Of a stretch of 64,000 bases of DNA, positions 17,053-26,164 are shown in pieces; within the stretch, counting starts at the first letter, position 1; every line of letters begins with the position of its first letter. The stretch spans positions 495 through 64,494 of the forward strand of contig CADANQ010000006.1 in NCBI GenBank assembly GCA_902789365.1. The letters run 5' to 3'. The position numbers and the translations under genes were made by a program. This stretch comes from an uncultured Eubacteriales bacterium (GTDB lineage Bacteria > Bacillota > Clostridia > Christensenellales > Aristaeellaceae). Below the pieces are notes generated by a model. The model was not told the origin of the DNA. It did not search any database and saw nothing but the letters and a program-made list of their open reading frames with translations.

Positions 17053-17091
17053 GCGCCGAAGCCGTCCGAAGATGGCTCCCGGCGTTTTTTT
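17053..17091 (+). terminator. Rho-independent terminator after the Rex-AdhE gene set
   Basis: The stem CGCCG-A-AGCC / GGCT-CC-CGGCG is followed by seven T residues (17085-17091). It lies 40 bases after the [2Fe-2S] protein gene. Confidence 0.8.
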
Positions 17092-17191
17092 GCGCGGAAC
17101 ATGGCATTTTTACTGTATTCCGAAGATGTGCCGGGCATGGAAGGCGTATTTGGTGTCGGTCCGTTGCGGATAATCCGGACATATCACGAAA

Positions 17192-17210
17192 CCCATACCA
17201 CAGGTATGGG
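17192..17210 (+). promoter_or_regulatory. Perfect inverted repeat upstream of the XRE regulator
   Basis: CCCATACC-ACA-GGTATGGG is an 8-base perfect inverted repeat with a 3-base centre. It lies about 90 bases before the XRE gene and ahead of AT-rich sequence that ends in TATAAT (17265-17270). It may be an operator for that regulator. No T-tract follows, so it is not a terminator. Confidence 0.45.
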
Positions 17211-17300
17211 CAAATACTATGATAATATTAACATCTATATCTTTTTTGTTTCTGTTTTTCAGGGTATAATGGTGCTATCAACCGGAAGGAAGACAACGGC

Positions 17301-18374
17301 ATGGAGACAAGCATTGCGGAAAATATCCGGGCTTACCGGAAACAGCGCGGGCTGACCCAGGAACAGCTTGCTGAGGTGCTGGGTGTATCTGTCGGCGCGG
17401 TGTATAAATGGGAATCCAAATCATCCCTGCCCGAGCTGCGCCTGATTATGGAAATGGCGGATTTCTTCGAGGTTTCCGTGGACGCGCTGCTGGGATACAA
17501 AATTAAGGACAATCAACTGAACGCAGCCGTGGAACGCCTGTGGGAGGCAAGCCGCACCCGGGATTACGATGCGGTTACGGAAGCGGAAAAGGCGATCCGG
17601 AAATATCCGCACTCCTTCGACGCGGTCTTTGCCGGAGCGTATCTTTACTATACCTTCGGCGCGGGGACGAAAAAGGAACCCTGGCTTAGGCGGGCCATTG
17701 AGCTTCTGAACGATTCCCGTCTGCTGGTGGCTCAGAGCAAGGATTCCCGGGTGAACGAATCCTGGATTTGCGGAATGATTGCGGAGATGCATGAGATGCT
17801 GGGCGAAACGGACAAGGCGCTGGAACTGCTGAAGGCGCACAACGACGGCTCCATCTTTGACGATATGATCGGCATCATGATGCTCTCCCACGGAAAAGAC
17901 CCTGAGGAAGCAAATGATTTTCTGGAAGATGGGCTCCTGCGGACGGTCAGCTCGCTCATTCAGACGGTCATCGGCTACGCGATGCTGTTCGATGTGAAGA
18001 ACGACAGCGTTTCGGGCATGGAAATGATGCGCTGGATCATTCCCACCCTGGAAGGACTGGGAAAAACAAACGAACCGGGTTTTCTTGACAAGATGAGGGC
18101 GGTTTTCACCGTCTTCCTGGCGATTTTTCAGTTCAAGTCCGGAGACCGGAAAGGCGCGGAAGGATCTTTCGGAAAAGCAAAGTCCCTTGCACTCGCCTTC
18201 GACGCCGCACCGGACTACGCGGCGAACCGGGTGAAATACGTGCGCGAGTCAGAAAAGACCAACGCGCACGATCTGCTCGGGAAAACGGCCATGGACGCGG
18301 CGGAATATATCCTGCGTGACAAGGAAGCGGAACTTCGGAAGCTTTGGACGGAAGCATGCGGATGTGGAGACTGA
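17301..18374 (+). CDS. XRE-family regulator with helical repeat domain
   Basis: A 357-residue protein. Residues 1-65 are a Cro/CI helix-turn-helix (IAENIRAYRKQRGLTQEQLA, then VSVGAVYKWESKSSLPEL). The rest is all-helical with TPR-like pairs (for example AVTEAEKAIRKYPHSFDAVF and MLGETDKALELLKAH). Such proteins in Clostridia bind peptides or partner proteins in the repeat domain and control neighbouring genes. It heads the long run of plus-strand accessory genes and is 48 bases ahead of the next gene, but I cannot name its targets. Confidence 0.85.
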   Translation: METSIAENIRAYRKQRGLTQEQLAEVLGVSVGAVYKWESKSSLPELRLIMEMADFFEVSVDALLGYKIKDNQLNAAVERLWEASRTRDYDAVTEAEKAIRKYPHSFDAVFAGAYLYYTFGAGTKKEPWLRRAIELLNDSRLLVAQSKDSRVNESWICGMIAEMHEMLGETDKALELLKAHNDGSIFDDMIGIMMLSHGKDPEEANDFLEDGLLRTVSSLIQTVIGYAMLFDVKNDSVSGMEMMRWIIPTLEGLGKTNEPGFLDKMRAVFTVFLAIFQFKSGDRKGAEGSFGKAKSLALAFDAAPDYAANRVKYVRESEKTNAHDLLGKTAMDAAEYILRDKEAELRKLWTEACGCGD

Positions 18375-18422
18375 GCAGCTCAGGGGAGTGACCGAAATAT
18401 ATCAAAAGGAGGCGGAGGCATC

Positions 18423-19796
18423 ATGAACATCACCACAACGCAGTTTCAGATTCTGACGGACGTCAATCGGGTCTGGGATTTCCTTACGGATATCTATGAC
18501 AGGGAAAAGGGCAGCGGTGTGGCGGCGCCGTTCTTTGAGTATGCGCTGCAATCCTCATGGATGGATCAGTCCTACAGTTTTCTGGATCGGTTCTGGCTGG
18601 ACGGGGACAGGGTGGCAGCATTCGTGTTTTACGAAGCGCCGGTGACGGATGTCTTCTTCAGCGTCCGGAAAGGGTATGAATCTTTGGCGGATGAACTGGT
18701 GGAATATGCCGTCTCCTCCATGCCGAACTTTGACGGTAAGCAGCGGCTGGTTCTCTTCAACGGTCAGGAGTTTTTAATGGACGCTGCCGCAAGGCGTGGG
18801 TTCGTCAAAACAGATGAATACGAGGACCGGATCTTTGACTTTCTAAACGAACTCAATCATCCGCTGCCCGAAGGTTATCACTTTGTGGACCCGAAGGACG
18901 CGGACGGCTTCAGGCTGGCGAAGCTCCTCTGGTACGGATTCGGGCACGGGGAAAGAGGACCCTTCGAGGGCTGGGACCGGGAAGACCGTTCCGTCGACTG
19001 GACGCCCGCCAAGTCCTATAAGGGCGTCATCGGCCCCATGACCGCTCCCGCACCTCATTCCACCCATGAATATGACGTGATCATCGCGGACGAAAACGGG
19101 GAGTACGTGTGCTTCTCCGGCATGTGGTGGGTTGAGAAAAACAAACTGGCCTACATGGAACCCCTGTGCACACATCCGGATCATCGAAGGAAGGGGCTGG
19201 CGGCAGCCGCCCTGAGCCGGCACTATCACCGGATGAAGGCCCTGGGCGCCACCCACATGACCGGCGGCGGGGATCCTTTTTACGAAAAGCTCGGGTATGG
19301 GAAGGGCATCCATTGGTCTTTCTGGAAACGGGAGGAGGCGCAGCAGGATGCTCCTGTAACTAACCCCTGTCAGGCCGGCAGCGAGGACGCCGCGGCAGCC
19401 GCCGCGCTCGCTTGCGAACTGTGGCCGGAGCATTCCGTGGAGGAGATGGGGGAGGAGATGGCGTCGCTCATTTCCCGTGATGACGCGGCGGTCTTTCTGT
19501 ACAAAGAGAAGGGGGAAGCCGCGGGCTTTGCCCAGTGCCAGCTTCGCCATGACTATGTGGAGGGAACGGAAACCAGTCCGGTGGGGTACCTTGAGGGGAT
19601 CTATGTCCGGGAAGGCGCGCGCCGGAATGGCATCGCCCGCAAACTGCTGTCCGCGTGTGAAAGCTGGGCCAAAGCGCGGGGCTGCGCGGAATTTGCCAGC
19701 GACTGCGAACTGGAAAACACGGACAGTCAGCGGTTTCATCGCTCCGTCGGTTTTATTGAAGCCAACCGGATCGTGGCTTACGTGAAAAAACTGTGA
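18423..19796 (+). CDS. Double GNAT: acetyltransferase fused to AAC(6')-like domain
   Basis: A 457-residue fusion. Residues 1-305 form a GNAT with its own acetyl-CoA loop (YMEPLCTHPDHRRKGLAAAAL). Residues 318-457 form a second GNAT closely like aminoglycoside 6'-N-acetyltransferases (EDAAAAAALACELWPEHS, LEGIYVREGARRNGIARKLL, DCELENTDSQRFHRSVGF). The join is near base 19360 in QQDAPVTNPCQAGSED, where the second part starts within a few residues of its normal first methionine. Antibiotic acetylation by the second part is plausible from family membership, not shown. AGGAGG precedes the start by a few bases. Confidence 0.8.
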   Translation: MNITTTQFQILTDVNRVWDFLTDIYDREKGSGVAAPFFEYALQSSWMDQSYSFLDRFWLDGDRVAAFVFYEAPVTDVFFSVRKGYESLADELVEYAVSSMPNFDGKQRLVLFNGQEFLMDAAARRGFVKTDEYEDRIFDFLNELNHPLPEGYHFVDPKDADGFRLAKLLWYGFGHGERGPFEGWDREDRSVDWTPAKSYKGVIGPMTAPAPHSTHEYDVIIADENGEYVCFSGMWWVEKNKLAYMEPLCTHPDHRRKGLAAAALSRHYHRMKALGATHMTGGGDPFYEKLGYGKGIHWSFWKREEAQQDAPVTNPCQAGSEDAAAAAALACELWPEHSVEEMGEEMASLISRDDAAVFLYKEKGEAAGFAQCQLRHDYVEGTETSPVGYLEGIYVREGARRNGIARKLLSACESWAKARGCAEFASDCELENTDSQRFHRSVGFIEANRIVAYVKKL

Positions 19797-19880
19797 TTTG
19801 CTGCAGGACCGCAAAAGGCTGTCCGCTCCCATGTTAAGCCGAGACAACCGGAACAATGCGAACGGAGGAATGAATTCGTA

Positions 19881-20400
19881 ATGTTCGGAAGCGGCATCAG
19901 CTATCTGACAGTTGATCTGATAAAAATCTGGAAATCCTGCGGGGAAGAAGATTTCGCTGAGAGAAGGGACAGATATCTGGCCGCGGAGAATCCGCCTGAC
20001 GCCGGATACTACCGTCAGCTGGACTATGACCGGATGAAGAAAATCGTTCGGTTTGTCGACAGATACCTGGACAGCGTGACGCCTGAGAACGAGATGAAGA
20101 TGGAGATATACTTCAATCGGGATCAGCCGGCGTTTATCGATGATGAAGTCAACACGCGCCTGTTCAACTTTAGGTGTGGAGCTGATCAATGAAATTGCGG
20201 CCGATCCGGATGAAAACAGAATCCTTCGGGAAGAAGGAAAACCCGTATATGAGGTTGACGACGAGGGAGTCCGGATCGATGAATGGTATAAGCTGCTGGG
20301 AAAACATTATTACATCGAGGTCTTCAGACTGGCGCGGGAAGTTTTCGGGGATCGGATCAGACTGTTCTATAATGACAACAATGAGGGAAACAGGGAAAAA
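19881..20400 (+). pseudogene. GH10 endo-xylanase relic
   Basis: The first frame (start 19881) contains FVDRYLDSVTPENEMKME, the GH10 signature before the active site. It then breaks near 20160, and the neighbouring frame continues ELINEIAADPDENRI, the WDVVNE region with the acid/base glutamate, then WYKLLGKHYYIEVFRLARE and IRLFYNDNN. About 80-100 residues between these parts and all of the nucleophile half are missing. It is a dead remnant of a xylanase, evidence that the lineage degrades hemicellulose. Confidence 0.75.
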
Positions 20401-20525
20401 CAGATCATTTTCAAAACGATGATCGTAAGCCGTGACCCGCTGTGTCAAAAACGCTTCCAGGCAAAGATGATATATCATTATCGAAGAGCATTCTGTACAA
20501 TCCTTTCTGAAAGGAGGGCGGAACC

Positions 20526-21272
20526 ATGGCCTATCGAAACGCGCAGGAGATCTTCCCGGAAGGGTTGCTCAAACAAATCCAGCGGTACGTATCCGGCGAA
20601 ACCATCTATGTGCCGGCCCGGGAAGAGAAAAAAGCCTGGGGCGAGACATCCGGGTATCAGCAGTACATCCTGGAGCGGAACCGGGACATTCGCGCAGCCT
20701 TCGCACGGGGCGTGGGCATCGAACAGCTCATGGACAAGTACGCGCTCTCCTATGATTCCATCAAACGAATCGTGTATTCAAGAAAGGAGATCGCTATGCT
20801 AAGGTACAGCGCAACACTGTCCTCCGCCCGGGTCTACGGGCAGGCGGGAAAAACGGACGCCTGGCTCCATCTGTATCTCAACGAGGACGGGCGGAACATC
20901 CCCTTCTCGGACGGCCTGAAGCTCTTCGACCGGTACTATTTCAGCCCGGCATTGTTTCCTGTCCGGCTGTTTCACAGGTGCGCGGGGCCGGAGCCGGAGA
21001 TGAAGTATCAGATCGACAGGGACTGGTGGGACATCAGGGTGGCCGGCCTTGAAAAAAGCATTCAACAGGATCCTGACATGCCTCCGCTCATCGTCCATTA
21101 TACGGAGGGGGAATTCGAACTCAACGACGGCAACCACCGTCACAAGGCATATGAAAACCTGGGCATCGAAAACGCCTGGGTGATTCTCTGGATTACAGAG
21201 GAGGCGGAAAAGGACGACTTCCTGGCACGATACGGGGAATATGTGAAGGACTGCGCAGTGATCCGTCGATAA
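20526..21272 (+). CDS. CD3324-type HTH protein fused to ParB-like domain protein
   Basis: A 248-residue fused frame. Residues 1-88 match small CD3324-family proteins with a Mor-like helix-turn-helix (AQEIFPEGLLKQIQRYVSGE, YIPAREEKKAWGE, YALSYDSIKRIVYSRKE). Residues 91-248 match a ParB/Srx-like domain (PPLIVHYTEGEFELNDGNHR, then KAYENLGIENAWVILWI). An intact ribosome site (AAAGGAGATCGCT) and in-frame ATG at 20796 lie at the join, so the second protein can probably still be made alone. I infer that two adjacent genes lost the stop codon between them. Confidence 0.75.
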   Translation: MAYRNAQEIFPEGLLKQIQRYVSGETIYVPAREEKKAWGETSGYQQYILERNRDIRAAFARGVGIEQLMDKYALSYDSIKRIVYSRKEIAMLRYSATLSSARVYGQAGKTDAWLHLYLNEDGRNIPFSDGLKLFDRYYFSPALFPVRLFHRCAGPEPEMKYQIDRDWWDIRVAGLEKSIQQDPDMPPLIVHYTEGEFELNDGNHRHKAYENLGIENAWVILWITEEAEKDDFLARYGEYVKDCAVIRR

Positions 21273-21285
21273 GGAGGAAAAGCCG

Positions 21286-21798
21286 ATGAAACTGTTTATC
21301 GTTACCGGGACCTGCGGGGCCGGAAAATCCACCATGAAGGACGAGCTGGCGGCAAGGCTTAACCCGGACCGGTATGCCTGTGTCGATTCCGACAAAACGG
21401 GCCTTAACTGGTGGGACTATGCCGGCACCGAACGGGAAGGACAGTACGGCTCGGACAGCCTGCGAAAGGCGTTCGGGATCGCCGGCGGAAGGAATCTTGT
21501 CTTTGTGACCTGCATGGCTCCCCACGACTACATTACAAAAGCATCCGTGCCGGAGGAATTGACCGCCACATTCTATATTGCGCTGTGGGCCGGGGATCGG
21601 ATCATTGAACGGCGCCTGCGGGCCCGGCCCAGGGAGCGGGGCTTCACCACGGACGAAGCGATCCGGCCCCACATCGAATACAATCAGTGGATCGGCCGGA
21701 ACCGGGGCAAGTATCAGTTGTTTATCGATACCGAAAACCAAACGCCGGATGAGACCGCGGAGACGATCGCGGCGTTTATCACGGGACTGACGGAATAA
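21286..21798 (+). CDS. P-loop kinase-like ATPase
   Basis: A 170-residue P-loop protein with Walker A GTCGAGKST at residues 8-16, a likely Walker B/DxD segment in VDSDKTG, and an arginine-rich lid (RRLRARPRERGFTTDEA). The layout fits small nucleoside/metabolite kinases of the AAA_33-like group. A good RBS (AAGGAGGAAAAGCCG) is just after the previous stop. The substrate is unknown. Confidence 0.75.
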   Translation: MKLFIVTGTCGAGKSTMKDELAARLNPDRYACVDSDKTGLNWWDYAGTEREGQYGSDSLRKAFGIAGGRNLVFVTCMAPHDYITKASVPEELTATFYIALWAGDRIIERRLRARPRERGFTTDEAIRPHIEYNQWIGRNRGKYQLFIDTENQTPDETAETIAAFITGLTE

Positions 21799-21813
21799 GG
21801 GGTGGATGCACGG

Positions 21814-22815
21814 ATGATCGAAACCGAACGCCTGCGCCTTCGGGAATATAGCCCGGACGATTTTGACGCCCTCTTTGAAATCGTATCCGATCCGGAAACG
21901 ATGGCCCATTATCCCGCGCCTTTTGACGAAGAGCGTACCCAGCGCTGGATCGAATGGAATCTGGAAAACTATGAAAAGTACGGCTTCGGTCTGTGGGCGG
22001 TGATACTGAAGGAAACGGGAGAGTTCATCGGGGACTGCGGACTGACTCTGCAGAATATCGACGGGGAGACGCTTCCGGAGATCGGGTATCACATTCATAA
22101 GAAATGCTGGCGGCGGGGCTTTGCGAAGGAAGCGGCACGGGCTGTGCGGGACTGGGCGTTTCTTAACACAAAGTACAACGCGCTGTATTCCTATATGAAG
22201 TATACCAACGAGGGCTCCCGGCGAACGGCCCTGGCCAACGGCATGAAAAAAGTGAAGGAATATCCCGATCCGAAAAACACGATTTCCTATGCCTTTGCCG
22301 TCACCCGGGAAGAATGGCTCCGTGCGGTGCTGTCCTTCCGGAAGATCACGAACTATGGCCGGGGCATCATGTACGGCATTCTGAAGGACGCGTATTCCTT
22401 TGACGAGCGATTCGCGCGGTGCTGGGATGGGAACTGGAGAGAATCGGACGACTTCTTTTTCGATCATCCTCAGATCGCGGACAAGTACGGTTTCGTCACC
22501 TGCTTCCGCGACGAGCCCGTCGGCTTCATCTGCTGGGACCCCAGGAACCGGCCGGAATACGCGGAGATCGGGCATAACGCCATCAGAACGGCTTACAAAG
22601 GAAACGGGTTCGGCAAAGCGCAGCTTTCGGAAGCCCTCCGCCGCATCCGGGAATACGAAGGGCTGAAAGAGATCCGGGTGCGGACGAACGGCAATCTGAT
22701 CGCTCCGAAAAACTATGAGAGCGTGGGCTTTGTCCTGGTTGACCGGAAAAAGAATTACGGCGAAGCGGCGTTTTCGGGGGACGACCTGTATTATAGAATT
22801 CAGCTGAATGCGTGA
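21814..22815 (+). CDS. Tandem GNAT acetyltransferase fusion
   Basis: A 333-residue protein with two GNAT domains. Residues 1-165 are RimJ/RimL-like (MIETERLRLREYSPDDFDAL, EIGYHIHKKCWRRGFAKEA, YTNEGSRRTALANGMKK). Residues 180-333 are a second, different GNAT (MYGILKDAYSFDERF, ESDDFFFDHPQIADKYGF, AEIGHNAIRTAYKGNGFGKA). I prefer the ATG at 21814 because GGGGTGG lies eight bases in front. No ribosome site is seen at the join near 22370, and the second domain seems to lack its first strand. Its stop overlaps the next frame. Confidence 0.75.
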   Translation: MIETERLRLREYSPDDFDALFEIVSDPETMAHYPAPFDEERTQRWIEWNLENYEKYGFGLWAVILKETGEFIGDCGLTLQNIDGETLPEIGYHIHKKCWRRGFAKEAARAVRDWAFLNTKYNALYSYMKYTNEGSRRTALANGMKKVKEYPDPKNTISYAFAVTREEWLRAVLSFRKITNYGRGIMYGILKDAYSFDERFARCWDGNWRESDDFFFDHPQIADKYGFVTCFRDEPVGFICWDPRNRPEYAEIGHNAIRTAYKGNGFGKAQLSEALRRIREYEGLKEIRVRTNGNLIAPKNYESVGFVLVDRKKNYGEAAFSGDDLYYRIQLNA

Positions 22816-23648
22816 TGAAGCTGCGGGAGAATCAGGCAATCGATACAGACAGGCCCGTCAACGATTATTTGCGGCAGTGGAAGCTGCTCACGCCGGAAGG
22901 AAAAGAAAGCGACGCGGCCATCCGGGCCCTTCTGTGCCACACCGCCGGAATCACGGACGGCGAAGACGGCTTTTGCGGCCTTCGCCGCGGCGGTCCCGAA
23001 ATCAGCCTGATCGATATCCTGGAAGGCAGAACGGCTTATAACAACCGTCCGGTGCGGGCGGAGAAACCGCAGGGAACGGCTTTTGAATACTCGAACGCCG
23101 GTTACTGTGTTCTTCAGATGATGCTGAGGGAGGTGACGCACATGCCTTTTGAAGACATTGCGCAGGAACTGGTTTTCGACCCGCTGCGCCTTAAGAATAC
23201 CTTTTTCGCGTCCGACGAAAAGATCGCCCGCTATGAAAACAGGATGGCGACAGGATATGACGACAATGGGCAGCCCATTCCGGGCAGATTTCCTTCGGTT
23301 CCGGATCTGGCGGCGTCCGGACTGTGGTGCACGCCGACGGAATTGCTGACCATCGCAAAGACATTTGTAAAAGCGCTTCATGGTGAAAGCACTTTCCTGC
23401 ATGCAGAAACGGCACGTGAAATGGCAAGGCCGGTAAAGGATTTTCCATGGACGGGGCTTGGCCTGTTTGTGTCCGGAAAAGATACGCTGGTTTCAAAGGG
23501 CTGGGGTGAAAACGGACAGTGCATCATGAAGATGAACATCAGGACGAAACGAATCGCGGCGGTGATGACGAACCGGAATCCGGGGGTTGATCAGGCGGAA
23601 TCCGGTGTTGAGCGGCTGGCGGACGAAAAGCTGAACGAAAAGGGGTAA
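22815..23648 (+). pseudogene. Beta-lactamase-fold serine hydrolase lacking its N-terminus
   Basis: About 277 residues of a class C beta-lactamase/esterase-like protein. The YSN motif (EYSNAGYCVLQMM), the segment ALLCHTAGITDGEDG and the C-terminal strands are present. The frame begins at MKLREN, the helix just after the S-x-x-K catalytic motif, so the nucleophile serine and the first 60 or so residues are gone. The truncation point coincides with the end of the preceding GNAT gene. I infer a deletion that removed the start of this gene; the product cannot work as a serine hydrolase. Confidence 0.75.
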
Positions 23649-23654
23649 ACTGAG

Positions 23655-24374
23655 ATGAGCGACATTGAGAAGTACCGTCAATACTTCACAAAAGAATACC
23701 TGATGGGGCCGAATTCATTCCGCCTGCTGGATGAACTGATCCGCAGGAAGCCGGCGGATTTGCGGTTTCACCGGACCCTGGACCTGGGGTGCGGCTTTGC
23801 CCTGACATCTTTGTTCATCGCCAATGAAACGGACGCGGATTATGTGTATGCCTATGATCTGTGGGTCCCCGCGACGGAAAACTACCGGAGGATCCGGGAA
23901 AACCATCTGGAGGACCGGGTCATTCCGATCCACGGCGACGCCATGGATATGCCTTTTGCCCATGAATACTTTGACGCGATCGTAAGTGTTGACGCCTATC
24001 ATTACTTCGGCTGCAGGGAAAAAGTATTCGCCGAAAAGATCCTGCCGTTTGTCAAAAAAGGCGGATATGTGATGATCGTCGTTCCGGGATTAAAGGAACA
24101 GCCCCGGGGCGACTTGAAAGAGCTGTTTGAAACGTGGGCCGAAGGGGACGACGCGCGGCTGTTCAAAACGGCCGCCTGGTGGGAGGAACTCCTGAAAAAA
24201 GAGTGCGGCGAAGCGTGCGATGTCACCGTGAAGGAAGCGGAATGCTTTGACATCGCCTGGCGGGAGTGGTTTGATACGGGACACGATTACGGTATCCGCG
24301 ACAGGGAATTCCTGCAAAAAGGACTGGACAGGATTCTGAACTTTGTCCTGATCTATGTCAGAAAGAACCGATAA
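23655..24374 (+). CDS. Class I SAM-dependent methyltransferase
   Basis: A 239-residue methyltransferase. Motif I is LDLGCGFALTSLFIA near residue 42, the acidic motif II is YAYDLWVP, and motif IV/V are IPIHGDAMDMPF and FDAIVSVDAYHYFG. The order and spacing match ubiquinone/menaquinone-type (Methyltransf_11) enzymes. Substrate unknown. It starts six bases after the hydrolase relic with only a weak RBS and is followed by the frameshifted toroid-like gene. Confidence 0.85.
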   Translation: MSDIEKYRQYFTKEYLMGPNSFRLLDELIRRKPADLRFHRTLDLGCGFALTSLFIANETDADYVYAYDLWVPATENYRRIRENHLEDRVIPIHGDAMDMPFAHEYFDAIVSVDAYHYFGCREKVFAEKILPFVKKGGYVMIVVPGLKEQPRGDLKELFETWAEGDDARLFKTAAWWEELLKKECGEACDVTVKEAECFDIAWREWFDTGHDYGIRDREFLQKGLDRILNFVLIYVRKNR

Positions 24375-24397
24375 ACGATCAAAGGGGAGGAAAAGGG

Positions 24398-25271
24398 ATG
24401 GACCGGACGATTCTGACATGGCTGCTGGAGAAAGAAAACCCGGAAGTGCGGCTCCGGACGCTGAAGGAATATGAAAAGCTGCCGAAAGACGACGAGCGCG
24501 TTGCTGAATGCAGGGAAATGCTGCTGCATAGCAAAGTATACGAGCGCGGTCTGAAAAAGCTCAGGACGGACAAGTCCTGGGCGAAGTATGACGCCATTCT
24601 TGCCTTTGCGGAATGGGGCCTGACCAGGGCCGATATCGGGGAGGATATCGACGGCGAGGTATTTGGGCTCATCGAAAGCACCGGCTTCAAAATGCTGTGC
24701 GGGGAACCGCTTCTGCTCAGAAATCTTGGTCAAGCTGGGATACCGTCAGGAAGAGATAGTGAAAAACGAAATCGACAGCGTTCTCGGGCTGATCAAGGAG
24801 GACGGGGGCTTTGGGTGCATCAGTACCAACAAAAAGATCAATGATCCCAGGAAGCCCCATAAGAGCTGCGCGCGGCTGACGGCGGAATATCTGCTGCTGG
24901 CGGCTGAACTTCATCTGCAGGGATACAGGGCGGCGTGCGAAGAGCTGCTGACACATTATTTCACCAAACGCAACATCTTCTACCGGACGGACGATATGAA
25001 GACGCCCATGGTGGACTTGATGCTGGGCACATTCTATCCTCCCGATCCCATCAAGATCGGAGCGCATCAGATCGTTTATGCCCTGCGGGTTTTGGGCTGC
25101 GCGCCGGACTCGGAGGCCATGCGGGCCGGGTACAGGGTGCTTGACCGGCACAGGCTGGAGAACGGAAGATATGTGCTGACGGCGTCCAAATCAGTGCCGG
25201 CATTCAAGGCCGGAAATGTGGGCGAAGAGAACAAGTGGGTGACACTGTACGCGTATATGGCGCGGGGATAA
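24398..25271 (+). pseudogene. Prenyltransferase-like toroid protein, one-base frameshift
   Basis: The first frame (MDRTILTWLLEKENPEVRLR to GEPLLLRNL) and the second (VKLGYRQEEIVKNEIDSVLG to the end at 25271) join near 24728. There, removing one G of CTTGGTCAAG restores LLLRNLVKLGY. The whole, about 290 residues, has helical repeats with G-G-F-G and C-x-R-x-T segments as in proteins annotated as prenyltransferase/terpene-cyclase-like. No aspartate-rich catalytic motif is seen, so function is open. A sequencing error is a real alternative to a pseudogene. Confidence 0.6.
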
Positions 25272-25310
25272 TGCCGGATTGTGCTGTATTGTTTGAGAGG
25301 AGATACTGAA

Positions 25311-26154
25311 ATGACCGAAGAAAAAAAGACACTGGGGGAGCTGTTGTCAGACCTGCGAATTGAAAAAATCGCTTCAGACGCGATCCGAAACAGGGATCTG
25401 AGTAAGGAAGAGGCATGGAACAAGACGCCGGCGCAATTACGGGACGAGCATTTCTTTTTCGGCGACATCGGCAGGGGCTTCCGGCGCCTGTTCGACGCGG
25501 CGGACACCGGGGATTGGTACTATCCGCTGTACAGCGAAGCGGAATGCGCGGAGGATGAATCCCGGAGAAACGTCAACATGGTATGGTTTCCGTCGGACGC
25601 TCCGGAAGCGGATGAGAGGCCCTTCATCCTGCTGGTGCCCGGCGGCGGGTTTGTCAACGTGTGGAATCTGACGGAAGGGTGGCCGGTGGCGGCGCAGTTC
25701 AACAGCGAGGGATACCACGTATTCATTCCCGGCGTTTCACATGGAAAAACCGCGGGCGACGTTCCCGATATATCCGTTTGTCAGCCTGAAACTGGCCGCT
25801 GCCGAGTTTGCGTCAGAAGAGAATGCACAGGAGGATACGGAAGAAGATGAGCGGGAGGACCTCCGTCTGTATGGCTGTCCGTTTCCGGAGGCGATGGAAA
25901 AGCCTTTTGAGAGCCCGGAGCATGCGGAAGGATTTCCGCCCTGCGCGATCTTTGTGATGGCGGGAGACGAGCTGCTGGGACATTCGAAGCTCCTTGCCGG
26001 GACGCTTGAAAAACTGCGTATCCCCTGCAGGCTGGAGATCGGCCCGGAAGGAGGACACGGCTTCGCGGACGGGACCGGCACATGCATCGCCGGTTGGACC
26101 GAACGGGCCGTCAGGTGGTATGAAGAAATGAGCGGTACGGAGGAGAAGCATTAA
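25311..26154 (+). pseudogene. Alpha/beta hydrolase (esterase type) lacking the nucleophile region
   Basis: The start (MTEEKKTLGELLSDLRIE, RBS GAGAGGAGATACTGAA) leads to FILLVPGGGFVNVWN, the oxyanion GGGF motif, and GYHVFIPG. After base 25735 the frame changes, and the other frame continues PRATFPIYPFVSLKLAAAEF and ends with the catalytic Asp and His regions (VMAGDELLGHS; GPEGGHGFADG). About 70-80 residues with the G-x-S-x-G nucleophile elbow are missing between them. Probably inactive. It is one of several genes here with the same kind of internal loss. Confidence 0.7.
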
Positions 26155-26164
26155 GGATCGACAT

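Noticed and set aside
21193..22839. 548-codon minus-strand frame
   Set aside because: It lies opposite two well-supported plus-strand genes (P-loop kinase and tandem GNAT) and shows no recognisable domain.
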